This document shows, piece after piece, positions 47,755 to 59,790 of a stretch of 64,000 bases of DNA; position 1 is the first letter of the stretch, and every line of letters starts with the position of its first letter. Below the pieces are notes generated by a model that saw only the letters and a program-made list of their open reading frames with translations, had not been told where the DNA came from and ran no database searches. Source of the DNA: Aselliscus stoliczkanus (lineage: Eukaryota > Chordata > Mammalia > Chiroptera > Hipposideridae). The stretch is from positions 89,969,449 to 90,033,448 of the forward strand of contig CM066735.1 of assembly GCA_033961575.1 (NCBI GenBank), in the 5' to 3' direction. A program made the translations under genes and the position numbers.

Positions 47755-47995
47755 AGCTATCATTTATTTAGCACCTACTGTGTGCCAACCACAGTGTTCA
47801 ACGCATTATCCTCATGAGGTCCAATGCACAAAACAACCCAGCAAGGTTGCTGCGACAATCCCCACGTGGTAGGTTCGCTTGTCCCACTTAAAGCAACATT
47901 ACACATCTTGCCCAACATGAGACAACTCCAGTGGGGCTGAATTTGAACTCAGCCCAGGCCACCTCCAAAGCCCTTTGTTCCTTCCTCTGCTCTGT
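47755..47995 (-). repeat. MIR SINE
   Basis: Reverse MIR: TTTAGCACCTACTGTGTGCC, ATTATCCTCATGAGGTCC, CATCTTGCCCAACATGAGAC, GGGCTGAATTTGAACTCAGC. Confidence 0.85.
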
Positions 47996-49291
47996 CCCAT
48001 CGTGTCATGGAAATTTCTTTTTCTAAGGTGGGAATGTGCTGAGTGTTCCCTTTCCAGGAGACAGGCAGCAAGAAGAAATGTGTTAGGAAAACTGAAAGAA
48101 TTTTAATACTTCCTTTGCAGCCTAAGTGTTAATGGGCTTCAAGTCCCACAGTGGCACTGAGTTCACTGGGAGGCCGGTGCCCAAAAGGGATTTTTTTTTT
48201 TAAATCTCCCAGGCTGATGCAGAAAAACATTAACATTTGACAAGTGGAAAGGGGCAGCAGATTTTTAGTTTCCAGCTCTGATGACATTTTTAGATATAAA
48301 AATATGAAGTTTCTAGCCTTCCACTTAATTTTGGGGGGGCTCTTTAGGGATTGTGTGTAGCGGAGAAAGCAGGGGGTGGCGGTTAATGCAGCATCTCTGG
48401 TGAGCAGAACAAAACGGTCACAGTGAACCTTGGAAACGTGGTAACAGGCTAGGATGTAACTTGGGAACAAATGAAGAAATAAACTAAAATTAGAAAGACA
48501 TTAAGTGCCCTGATGATGATTTTTATGTAATTTCCCAAGTACACAGGGCAACCTACAATATGAATTTCCTCATTATTAAGCCAGTAAAATTCAGCCGTAG
48601 AACCAATGAGCACATCAATATAATTTGTGCATCAACAAAAGTGATTTTAACTGAGGTTAAGTGCCTTTAATCCAAAAGGTTTGTTTTAATGTAAGTTTAA
48701 CATTAAAGGGGAAATGAGAGAAACACAGAACAACAGAAAGCTCTCGTGGAAGTCTTGAAGCATCTGTACAAAGCACATTCATTCCATCCAATCGATCCAT
48801 GGGGATGTTCATGTCTAAAGTATAAATCGGAATTTAGAGACTTTATAAAAAGCTGTTTTTAAGCTCAATATGCCCCAAATGAGAAGGTGTCAATGGGTGC
48901 TTAGGGACTCTTAAATTCAGAGATTATCCAATTGCTGTATTCTTCAAATACACTTATGAAACTGCCATAGGAAAAAATGCTGTGAAATAAACGCTGAACA
49001 GCATGCTTAAACAAAATCAAAGACATGTTTTGCCCACCATTCAAAGGCATGACCACATAAACATAAGCTCAGAGAGCAATCTGAAGAGATTCCTTTGTGA
49101 ATTAATGTTCAGTGGTTTTCAGAAAGAAAAGAAATAGAATGAGAGTGGTAGCCGCAATACCTTCCATAGTATCTTTACTCCAGACGTGGGATGGGCCTCA
49201 CCTAGAAGGGCAGAGAACTATGGTAACCTAGTCAAACGTTAGAAACATCTAGGGTCCACTACTTTCCCTTCATCACAGTACGCAAGTCTTG
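47996..49291. other. Intron, no feature recognised
   Basis: No repeat or coding signal that I can support. Confidence 0.4.
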
Positions 49292-49308
49292 ATTCTGGCC
49301 TAATTCTT

Positions 49309-49730
49309 TTTTTTTTATAGGTTTTATTGGGGAATCGGGGAAGGGGAACAGACAATTTGCTGTCCTTTTTGTTCTGCAGTCTAGTTGTGGAAGATGTCGC
49401 TTCACTGGCCTATGTTGGTATTATGATCATTGAGCTCTTCCTGGCTGAGGCAGTCAGTGGCTGGCCATTGGACGGCAGCTCATGGCGGCTCACAGTAGCT
49501 CATACCGGCTGCCGGCCACTCACGGTAGCTTACGGCAGCCACTGCATCCCTACTGCAGCCTATGCTGTCGCTGGCGGCTCATGGCAGCCCAGCTCCAGGT
49601 AGATCTGTTGTTCACCATCTTAACTGTAGAGGGCGCAGCATCACTGACCCATGTGGGAACCGAACCGGCAGCCCTTCTGCTCAGAGTTCACACTCCCAAG
49701 CCAACTCTTAGCCAACTGAGCCACTCGGCC
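49309..49730 (-). mobile_element. Long SINE variant with a modular-type head, antisense
   Basis: On the minus strand it begins GGCCGAGTGGCTCAGTTGGC, has GCCGGTTCGGTTCCCACATG, a CAGC/GAGC-rich middle related to 5203-5660, and ends CCGATTCCCCAATAAAACC plus A-tail. Perfect 17-bp target-site duplication ATTCTGGCCTAATTCTT at 49292-49308 and 49731-49747. It links the two SINE heads to one long body. Confidence 0.93.
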
Positions 49731-50339
49731 ATTCTGGCCTAATTCTTATTTTCCAGTTTCCTTTGGTCTCCGGACCCCAATGTCTGTCCGATCCTTGGAT
49801 CCCCTTTTGTCAGTGAGCAACTCGATAGCCACGGTTTGGCAAAAGTGAGCTGCAAACCCCACCACTTGTCCATTTTAGCCTCTCCACCTTAAACTGGGCT
49901 TTTGCCATGCACAGTTACACAAGATGCCTGCTCAGGTCAACCATTTTCAATAGCAAACATCCTAGAGGATCTAATGTCTTAGGGGAGGGAACTGGCAAGA
50001 GGAAGCAGATTGTAGAAAGACTGTTGTCTAAACAGGATTAAAAGCATCAATTGTCACATCATGTCTGGGCTATCAGTCAATACTAATATTCCTCTTATCC
50101 TGGTAGAAAACACAAACCCAGAGAAGAATAACTTGTTCAGACCCAGATCAGAAAAGCAAATGAATGAGAGTTGAATGATGCACACCCAGAACTGTTGTGT
50201 GTGTCAGACAGCTTGTCAGAAAGTAAAGCTAGGGTGATGCTGGATTTGGCTGTCTTTTAAAAGAACCATATTTCACCACTTGGCCAATCTAATTTCACTG
50301 AGCAAAGCATCAGGCTAACTGGGACTACAGAGTGAGAAA

Positions 50340-50560
50340 GACTTGACGCTTGCCTTTTAGGAGTTTATAATCAAGCCAGGGAGCCTCGCTGGTGTGTGAA
50401 GAATCACACTGTGATAAAGTTTGGTTCATGGAGGTGAGTTCAAAGCACTATAGGGACACAGGGGGAAGAATGAATAACTATCTAGAGGTGGGGTGAGGTC
50501 CAATGGAGGCTTGAGGAAGTGACATTTTAGCAGGTTCTTGGGCTTAGTTTAACTAGGAGT
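50340..50560 (-). repeat. L2-like fragment
   Basis: GACGCTTGCCTTTTAGGAG, TATAATCAAGCCAGGGAGCC and TTGAGGAAGTGACATTTTAG recall the reverse L2 3' end. Weak. Confidence 0.45.
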
Positions 50561-50751
50561 CGGAAGCCAAATTCCACAGAACAGCCTCTGCAGAAACATG
50601 GAGTTCTCAGGCTGTGGGTCAGCACATTCAATTGTGGCTGGAAGCTGGGGCATCTATGGGTAGGAGATGAGCGGATGAGAAGAAGGACTGGAGATGGAAT
50701 CACAGAGCAGCCATAAGTGGCACACTTGGGTGTTGGATGAGCCACTTAAAA

Positions 50752-50980
50752 CAGAAGTAATCAAACTACAGCTCTCGGGCCAAATCTAGCCTTTCACCTG
50801 TTTTTTTAAATAAAGTTCTATTGGAACACAACTACACTTGATTTTTATATATTTTCTATGGCTTTTTTTTTTTTTTTTGCCACAGCAGAGTTGAGTGATT
50901 GAGAGAGATCATAAGGCCCAGAAAGCCAAAAACATTTCTTTCTATTAGGCCGTTTTTAAAAATAAATTGCTGATCTCTGG
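50752..50980 (-). mobile_element. hAT-Charlie-like non-autonomous element copy E
   Basis: TAATCAAACTACAGCTCTCG, AAATAAAGTTCTATTGGAAC and ATTGCTGATCTCTGG, with an internal T-run. Confidence 0.75.
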
Positions 50981-51724
50981 CTTAAAGGTTTGAACGATTT
51001 ATTTGAATTTCTGTAACTCAAATGCCTTTGGTCGGGCTTCTATACTCCTGGTCTCTGAGCAGCATCATCTTCAACTTTCCTCATCATGGACAATTAGCTG
51101 TTGATCTGCATCATAAGCTTGTCCAGACATCTCTTTCGCAATCCCAAATGTTATGTCTTTATTTATTGTTTCCCTTTTTTGTTTCTTGTTTTTATTTTAG
51201 GGCTTAGCCATGTACGGGCCTCTGCTGACATCATTACAAGCCTCCCGCCCACCAACAAAAGCTCATTCCTCAACTTCGAGTCATTTTGCTTCCTTTGCCT
51301 TCTTCCCAAGTTCTTCATAAATTTTTGTACCACTTTTAGAAGGCTGCTGAAAATCGATTTTTTTTTTTATTCTTGCTGTTACCGCTTTCAAATTCCATGC
51401 TCTGACAAATAGCTATTCCTCTGTAAAAAGGCTCCCCTAGCTGTGCAAAACCCTTGGAAAATAGAAGGTATACCAACCAGCATTACAAAACAGAAAAATG
51501 AAGAAGTATGCATGTTTTTCTGATGGGCCACACTAAAGGATTTCTTTTACTAGTAAATCTTCATATACATTTAAAACCAAATTTGATCTATACAAATTAA
51601 ATTTGCACATGATTTTCCAGGGGCTATATCTCTAATACAGAGCAAGGAGTGTGATTATTATTTTATTAACCACTGGCAATAAAGTAGAGTTGAAAAGAGA
51701 ACCAAGAGTTTTAAAAGCTGCTTT

Positions 51725-51960
51725 TTATAGCATTCAGTGTATCTTACCACCTGGGTCCAAATCCCGGTACTGCCTCTTACTGTGTTACCTTGAGTAAGCT
51801 AATTAACCTCTCTGTGCCTCAGGTTCCACATCTGCTCCAAAAAAGGGGAAGAGAAGGATTATAGGATTGTTGGGAGGGTCAAATGGGATGACATATTTAA
51901 AGAGATTAACCCAGTGCCTGGCATATAGGAAACACCCTATGTTAGCTATTACTATCATAT
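51725..51960 (+). repeat. MIR SINE
   Basis: ACCTGGGTCCAAATCCCGG, TTGAGTAAGCTAATTAACC, TCTCTGTGCCTCAGGTTCC, CCAGTGCCTGGCATATAGGA. Full order, well preserved. Confidence 0.9.
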
Positions 51961-51970
51961 AATTCTTAGG

Positions 51971-52045
51971 TTTCTCTCTCTCTCTCTCTCTCATTTCCTT
52001 CTTTCTTTCCTCCCTCCCTTCGTTCTTTCTCCCCTCGCTCCCTCC
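51971..52045. repeat. CT-rich homopyrimidine tract
   Basis: (TC)n with TTCC and CCCT variants directly after the MIR. Confidence 0.9.
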
Positions 52046-52059
52046 AGCATAAAGAATAA

Positions 52060-52625
52060 GAAGAATGTGCTGGGAACAGCACTATATGACCATCAGGGTG
52101 GACATAAGGTAGTTTTTGCCTCCTGTTTTCTGAGCAACACTTCATCCCACACTCCTGGCTCATGTGGTTTGGGTGAGATCAACCTCAATCCTGGTCCCAG
52201 GGACTGGCGCGTGATTCAGACCTTGTCAGTCACGGCATTCTACCCCCACTCCCCACCCCCCAAAGCAATGTGTTCATAGAGGGGCACATGATCAAAGTTA
52301 GGCCACTGAGAATTGGTCCCTAGGCAGGATGGAATGATCAGGATCTGAATCTCTTTCATATTGCTGGGTAGACTATTGGACTGAAGCTGCTGGTAGCCAT
52401 CTTTATTAGCCATGGAGAAAACCTTCCCGGAAACAAAACCAACATAGCAAGAACAGCTGTGGGAGACAAAGAGGAATAATGCCCTGAAAATGAACGTGAG
52501 CCCTTGGAACCAGCTCTGTTACTCTGGACTGTTTGGTTACATGTGCTGAGTTTCTAGCTTATGCCAGTTTGAGCAGGGTTTCCTATCGCTCGCATCCAAA
52601 GAGTTCTGACACATACTAATAATGA
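52060..52625 (+). repeat. Ancient LTR-like repeat
   Basis: The end TATGCCAGTTTGAGCAGGGT, TTCCTATCGCTCGCATCC, AAAGAGTTCTGACACATAC resembles the 3' end of old ERVL-type LTRs, as at 14080-14505. No internal viral genes. Family uncertain. Confidence 0.45.
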
Positions 52626-52689
52626 ATTGGTCTGACTTGTGGCTAGAACTGAATGCAAATCTTGTTAATCTTGGTATTGCAGAGAAAGC

Positions 52690-52865
52690 ATGGCAAGGAG
52701 CGGTGGCAGGCCTGAATTGTAATCTTGGTCTGTCTTTAGCCAGTCAGAGATTGCTGGAAAACCCGTTTCATCTTTCTGGGTCCTGGAGTACTTGTATGTC
52801 AAATGAGAGAGGTGAGTGAAAATCAACCTCTGAGATCCCTTTTCAGTTCTCACATTCTATGAGTC
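52690..52865 (+). repeat. MIR3-like SINE fragment
   Basis: TCTTTCTGGGTCCTGGAG, CTGAGATCCCTTTTCAGTTC and CATTCTATGAGTCTC fit the MIR3-type 3' part. Confidence 0.55.
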
Positions 52866-54015
52866 TCTATTATTCTTGGGTTCCTTTCAGTTGCGTACAC
52901 TGTGGGATAAATGGTTACTGATTCTTATATGTTCCTGCTTCCTTCTGTTTCAACTTGAAAAATATTCTGTTGAACCCTCAGTCCCTATACTTCAACTGTT
53001 TATTTCTTCCCCTTCAATTTCCTTCTAAGAAAAATATATTTATTTTTGTGTATTTGGGCATAATGATCCCACTTTCTTCCCATTTCTATATTTTTAAATC
53101 TAATTAAGGTGATAAGTTCCTTTAGGGTTGAAACTAGAGTTTTTCTGTGGGTGTAAACATTTTTTTTTTTAATTGCCAACCAAGCTGCCAGTTTTTACAG
53201 AGCAGCAGGATATGGGTTTTAAGTAATGTAAGCAGGAAACGGGTCTCCAGCCCACACAAAATAAATGCAAAAGTACTGATTTTCCCTGAGTCCACATCTG
53301 GCTTACTCATTTATAATTTCACCCCGAACTGAAATTCTCCCACAGAATTACAGTGTGACATCCCTGTCTACAGGATGTCAGGCCAAAAATGGAGCATCAG
53401 GTGATCATACTGTGAGTCCCACTTACACATATAAATAACCTGGAGATTTCAGGTCAATATCATGCTTTTTTCAGTGGTAGAATCTGGGGTCTACGCTAAG
53501 TGACTATTAGTTTTATATCATCATATTCATTGACTTTAAGTAATTCAGTAGCTCTAAAGTTGGAGAGATACAAAAGACCTGGCTGAAGTATGGTCAATTG
53601 ACACATCATCTACAGATAGAAACAGCCAGAGGAAAAAGACCCTCCCAGAGGCACGGCACATGCAGGATGCTTTTTTATCTGATGACCCTGTCCATTCTTG
53701 TTCATCAGGGCCCTAAATATGAATAAGATCCCAAAACCCCAACTGCTTTAATGGGTGCTTCTCAACAAATATAACAAAATGATCTGGAGTCAAACGTTTT
53801 CAGGTCAGTTAGTTTATCAATTCAGTGATGCCATTCAGGGTGCAATTTCTCTTTCCACTCTCCCATCCACAGGGCCTGCTTTGTCCTACAGCTAACTTCG
53901 CTAAGGGGTGGCAGATAGCTACCAGGGATACTTGTGGCTACTTGCTTCTGTATTCATGTATGTTGGAAGGGAGGGCACTTCTGTCCTAATATTCTAAGCA
54001 TGAGTCTTGCTTGGT
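52866..54015. other. Intron, no feature recognised
   Basis: Unique AT-rich DNA without supported features. Confidence 0.4.
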
Positions 54016-54019
54016 TTTG

Positions 54020-54494
54020 GCAATTTTATTTTGATAAAATTTTAAATTTGCTAAAAAGTTGCAAGAATAGTACAAAGAATTCTTGTATACCCTCCTTCCA
54101 GATTCACAATTCTTAATCTTTTGCTACATTTTCTGTTTCGTTCTCTCTTTCTATATATACACACACATTTTTTTCTGAATCATGGAAAGTTATTTGCAGA
54201 CATCAAAAATAAGGATAGTTAGTCTCTTATGTAACAATAGCCCAATCATCAAAGTCAGAAAACTGAAAGCTGATACACAATGCTATATTCTTATCTATAA
54301 TACTTATTCAAATTTCACTATAAAAGCTTTGTTCTCTCTGATTTAAGATCCAATCTGGATTATACATTTAGTTGTTGTGGCTCTTTTAATCTGTAAGAGT
54401 TGTTGAGTCTATCTTTGTCTTGGCATTTTTGAAGGGGACTGGCTATTTTTTTTTAACTGGGTTATTTGCTCTCTTATTATTGAGTTTTCAGAGA
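54020..54494 (-). mobile_element. L1M-type fragment, part 1 (interrupted by a SINE)
   Basis: TTGCAAGAATAGTACAAAGA, CCAGATTCACAATTCTTAAT, GTTATTTGCAGACATC and CAAATTTCACTATAAAAG are antisense old-L1 landmarks. Confidence 0.65.
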
Positions 54495-54634
54495 TTTTAT
54501 ATATTTTATTTATTTATTTATTCATTTATTTAATTTTTTTGAGGGCAGTGTCACTGGCCCCCATATGTGGGATCCGAACTGGGGCCGCTGGAGTCCCAAG
54601 CCAGCACTTAACCACCACACCACTCAGCCAGCCC
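54495..54634 (-). mobile_element. Short tRNA-headed SINE, antisense
   Basis: The plus strand shows a T/ATTT-rich tail, GAGGGCAGTGTCACTGGCCC, GGGATCCGAACTGGGGCCGC and ending CACTCAGCCAGCCC, the reverse of the short SINE. Flanking repeats are imperfect. Confidence 0.88.
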
Positions 54635-54810
54635 AAAGTTATATATATTTCAGATCACCTTTATCTGACGTGTGATTTGTAAATATTTTCTCCTAGTCTG
54701 TGGCTTTTCTTTTCATAATTTTACAGTGTCTTCTGGAGAACAGACATTTTTAATTTTGATGCAGTCTAATTTTTCATTTTTTTCCCAATGGATCAAAAGC
54801 ATGAGTCTTG
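54635..54810 (-). mobile_element. L1M-type fragment, part 2
   Basis: GATTTGTAAATATTTTCTCC, TAGTCTGTGGCTTTTC and TTTTTAATTTTGATGCAGTC continue antisense L1. Confidence 0.65.
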
Positions 54811-55735
54811 AATTCATTCTCATTGGACCAGCCTAGGTTACATGTTCACACTATGAACAAATGACTATGGCTGGTACATAGAACATGCTAATTGGCTTGA
54901 GTCAACTGAGTTGATCCCAACCCTGAAGTTTTCCCTGGAGTGTAGAAAGCCAAGAGGTAGAAAAATGAATTAAACTCTAGGTACAATTAGGATGCTGGAC
55001 AGGCCACCAAGAAACATGCCAAGGAGTAGCTCCTAGCAGAGAGAGCCAGTATGACTGCTGGCCACCCTCAGAGCAATGCTGCTTGGCTATCAGGCTTTCT
55101 TGCTTCAGTCAGTCTCCCCCCACCCCCATGGCTACACTTCTCACTTCCAAAATCCAAAAGCCCTTAACCTGTAACAAGTCTTCAAACTCAACTGTAGGAT
55201 GATGGCCAAGGGACTTAGCTTTTCACCCTATACTCTTAGACAGCAATGGTCATATCTCAGGCATCTCAGGGATCGCCTCATGGCACCAAGCCCAGTGCCC
55301 CATTCATAGTATGCCTCTGCCAGATACCCAAGTGGTGGGATGAATAAAGAAGCAGCAATCCCACAAAATGTTTCACCTGGCACATATCCCTACATCTTCC
55401 TAGGGCTACCTGAACCAAGCCATTTGCCTGTTACTTTCTTATTCCCAAACAGAGAATATAAGAATGAAATTTTGTGGTGCATATACTCTGCCTGTGTTAA
55501 AGCATGTCTATTTCAAATCCCCATTATTAGATGTTTATGGACCACTAAATTTTAATTTATTAAAACATTCTTTTTTTGTTCATTAATAAAGTGTATAATT
55601 GTTTGTAGGAGGGGGTGGAAGGAAAAAAGCTAAATTAAGTTTGGGAAAATGCCAACGTATCGAATTTCTACACGTTTCTTCTACAAGAAAAGTTTTAATG
55701 CTTCCTCCCCTCTAAAAAGGGGCAAATTATCACTA
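54811..55735. other. Intron, no feature recognised
   Basis: Unique sequence left of the exon, with no supported features. Confidence 0.4.
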
Positions 55736-55739
55736 CTGT

Positions 55740-55960
55740 CAATATCCTTGCCTCTTGTCTCTTTTAGTCTCATCAATACAGGCAAAACTTTTTATTCCTA
55801 CTGTGAGGATGGGGAAATGGAGTCTCCAAGTGGCTGTGATATGCTCGTCTTACTAGTGGCTCTGAAAAACACAGTGAGTTAGTAACTGCTCTGGAATACA
55901 AACTTGCCATCCACGAGACCCAACTCCTGTCTTTTCACCAACTGCCACTCAAGTTTTATC
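55740..55960 (-). repeat. MIR SINE fragment close to the exon
   Basis: CTGTGAGGATGGGGAAATGG, GTAACTGCTCTGGAATAC and GACCCAACTCCTGTC resemble reverse MIR. It lies within 200 bp downstream of the exon donor in gene sense. Confidence 0.5.
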
Positions 55961-56103
55961 TGAAAATCCCCACAGTTATTCTATTTTCATGTCATCTCTG
56001 TTTACACCTACCCTTGGCACTATATCATTAGTGTCATGTCAGAAATCCACATGCTGACGTCCCCCCACAATTTGATTTTAGAAGCTGAGCAAATCATATT
56101 TTA

Positions 56104-56318
<215 letters not shown>

Positions 56319-56861
56319 AAATAAAACTACCGAGCTTCATGAGAAATCAAAGCCAATCTTATCAATGCATTGATTGCTCGTTCTGAATAATGAAGTGATG
56401 GCAGCAGAAAAGTGAACTTATTTAAGCCTTAAAATCCTTGTGAAATATTAATAGTTAGTTCTCCCTCTTTTGCAAACCAGGAAGCCCCTTTTAATCAAAA
56501 CTAGACATGACTGTTATTATCTTGCTAAAAGAAAATTAATACCAAGCTGATTTACTTGGAAAACATAATGAAGAGTTGGGTTCCCTCCAAATAGGCTTAA
56601 CTTTAAGCAGCTCCCTTACTGGCCAGAATGATTTCAGGTTGAGTCCACCATTAAGAAACCTAATATAAGAGGCACATTTGCAAAAGAAATTGTTTGATTA
56701 ATGAAAGAATTAGGTCTTTTAAAAAAAGTCATCTCTGAGATTTTTTACATATTCAGCTCCTATTACATTACTTAAAATATGATTTAATTTACAAAGTGTT
56801 TAGAAAAAAATTACCCAGAAAATAAGGCAGAAAAATTACTGCCCAGTAATGCCATGTTAGA

Positions 56862-57079
56862 TCTGCTCTGTCCAATATAATAACCACTGATTATAGGTGA
56901 CTATTTAAATCAAAATGAATAAAAATTAAATAAATTAAAATTTCAATTCCTCATTTGCACTAGCTGTTAATGTATTTCTAATGAGCAATTGCCACATATG
57001 GCCAGTGGCTACCTCATTGCATAGTACACATATAGAATATTTTCATTACTGAAGAAAGTTCTATCAGGCACTGCTGTAC
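56862..57079. mobile_element. hAT-like non-autonomous DNA element
   Basis: CTGCTCTGTCCAATATAATA at the left, TGCCACATATGGCCAGTGGC inside and AAGTTCTATCAGGCACTGC at the right. A known mammalian element with inverted-repeat character; exact family not certain. Confidence 0.65.
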
Positions 57080-57372
57080 TACAGCATTGACTGACAAGCT
57101 TATCGAAGAGTCATCTAATGCTCTTCAGAAATGTAACTTTGTTTTACTTACTGTTTATTACTGTTGACTACTGATTGGACCCAGACTCTGCATGGATTGC
57201 AGAAGACTGGTAAATAAATTGCATATAATATTTGTTTAATATAGGTGCAAAAGGATTTCTGCTCAGTTGAAACTCAACCCCCCAAATTACTGTTTTGCTG
57301 CCTCATAGGACATTAACCAGTTTTGTATCTAGCTTTGCAATGTTATTGCATCATTCTTTTTTCCTTTCACTC

Positions 57373-57462
57373 TATCAGTCTACCTATCTATCTATCTACC
57401 AATCTATTTATCTAATTATCTATATCTATCTACATATCCATCCATCCATCCATCCATCCATT
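57373..57462. repeat. (CTAT)n/(CATC)n microsatellite
   Basis: Imperfect TATC units changing to CATC units. Confidence 0.9.
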
Positions 57463-58977
57463 CAACTGACCTACCTACCTAGATATTTTACTCATATCCT
57501 CCTTTGAACCAGCTTTCCATCTTATCAGGCCCTCATTAATGAGTTAAATAAGTCTTCAATATGTGTGTTCTGAACATTTGAATGAATTGCTGTTTTTTAA
57601 CTCTTTGAAAATTATATTTTCATGAAAGAGGCAAGCTACCCTGATTTTTGTGAAATGTCGATGAAGTAAAGCAGGCTTTCGGCTCCATGAGCACAGGGTC
57701 CCGGCTTTCTCTTTGTCCTCCCCATTTCTATCATACAGCTTTGCAGACAACAGACAATGTAGTGATGCTTGTCAGATACACAGATGAATGAATAGGGAGT
57801 GTGTGTGGGGCAGGTATATCTGATGTCTTTTCTCTCTTCTACGGCCCAACAAATACCTCTAGGTTGCTGTGAGTGTTAAAAGCAAGGAGTTTTACATTCT
57901 CAGTGGAGTTGTGACTTTTTTCTACATCAGAAACAATTCTCTCGAAGGTAAGAAGCACCACCACATGAGATGAACAGCCAATAAGACTCACCACCCGAGT
58001 TCAGCTTTCCCTGTAATACACTAACTCTCCAGAAGCCAGAACTAAAGACATTCAAAGCTAAAGCACATTAGTGAAGAAAACTCCTGTAATGCACATTGTT
58101 TAGGATATTTACGTGGGCACCCTAAGATTTTTAATGTCTAAATAAACATATTTTTACTGGCAGGGTTCAATTGTAAATGCCTGGAAATCTTGTTAAGGCT
58201 GCAACTCCTGTCACATCCCAGACACACATGTTTTCCAAGAAAACAGTTTATTTTTGAAACTCTGCAGCTACAAATATGCTCAGAATCTAAAATAACAGGT
58301 TACCAATACTTTGAAACCCTAAGAGAATCTGTGCAGAGTGGTCACCTCAAAACACATCTTTTCCTGAAAAAAAAACAAACAAAAAACAAAAAACCTACAG
58401 GACACTTTTGGCTGCCAGATGTACAAACTCACTTTACAAAAACTCCATTGCTCTTGTACCAAAAAAACACTGACACGACGGAAGAACCAATCTTTTTCAC
58501 ATGTGTGAGGTGAGTAAGGTATGGACAGAGGTGACCACCTCCATTTCTTAAAAAAACTGAATACTCAGTTCAGCAAATTCTTAGTGAGTGACCGCAGAGG
58601 ACAGAAAAACAACCTCATGATGCTCGGATGAAAGAAGACAGAATTAAAGAACTTTATATGTCACTAATTACCCAGTCAGTGTGGTTCAGTAACAATGACG
58701 GCAGAAACTAAATAGGACTTCTTGGTTTTCCCAATCAGATTTTTGGCTGGATTACAGGAGGTCTAAGTTTCAGTAAATCATTTCCATCAAGGTAGAACAC
58801 TTGCTGACTAAAATACATGCTGTGAGGTATTTTTATACGTGGGTCGGGTAAACAGAAATGCCCTCTGAGGCCAAAGAGAGGTTTATGTTGTACAAATGCT
58901 CTTTCTCCCTAGTAGATATGGGAATTGTTACATAAAACTGGCTTTCTCTTAGGCCACTGTTTTGAGTACCTAATGCA
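57463..58977. other. Intron, no feature recognised
   Basis: No gene or repeat that I can support with confidence. Confidence 0.4.
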
Positions 58978-59008
58978 TGTACGTGTGTGTGCATGTGCGT
59001 GTGTGTGG
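58978..59008. repeat. Short (TG)n tract
   Basis: TGTACGTGTGTGTGCATGTG followed by CGTGTGTGTGG. Alternating purine-pyrimidine. Confidence 0.85.
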
Positions 59009-59639
59009 CGCCCTAGCTACATGCCACCGAAGCTTTATTTATATTTGTATTTAGGTTGACTCTTCTTTTTATGTTTAACACTATTCCACACTTTTAAACC
59101 CTGGCTTCATTGGAATACCGGCACCAACTGTCAATATTAGAAGGCACTCATAAAGTAAATAAAATGAAAGTCAAACAAAACAATAATCAGATGTTATTTC
59201 AGTTTCTCTAGACATTGGATCTGCTAAAGGCTTGGGGCCCCCAGGCCTCCTGACTCCTTGCTGAAAAGAGAGCTAAGCAAGTGTTAGAAACAGATCAGCG
59301 CTGATGTGAGACTTTCTCTTTGAGGAAGCCAGAGAAAATAAACAAGTTGCTCACTATGCAAATCAGTGTGGCTTAAAGCCATGAATCCATCCCACTTAAA
59401 ACTGGGAAACTCATACTTTGGAAACAAAACTATAACCCATGTAATAATGAGCATTAAAGTACTGTGTTCAAGTATAATAGTTCTTGAAGCCAATAGATGG
59501 ATAGAGACTCATCTGGAGGAGGAAAGACTGAAAAGCTAAGCATATAAAAAGGAAGGATTCAGTCCCATGTGGAGGAGCCATCCAAGGGGAGAGACGAGGT
59601 GGGAGGCAGAAGAGGAAGAGCCCTGGAGGAGAAGTCAAG

Positions 59640-59790
59640 GGTCTGCATGGCAGCCTCTTCAATCATTACCACTCTGTGGCTTTGGACAAGTCATGGCCCT
59701 GGGGGCCTAAGCTCTCATCTCCTAAGTGAGGGGCTGGGTGGCTTATTTCTACGATCCTTTCCAGCTCTAAATTTCTGGGATTCCAATATA
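59640..59790 (+). repeat. MIR3-like SINE fragment
   Basis: CTCTGTGGCTTTGGACAAGT, TCTCATCTCCTAAGTGAGG and CGATCCTTTCCAGCTCTAAA. Confidence 0.65.

Noticed and set aside
1942..54634. CRISPR-like array of repeated ~100-bp units
   Set aside because: Repeats are dispersed SINEs with target-site duplications and A-tails in a vertebrate intron, not regularly spaced.
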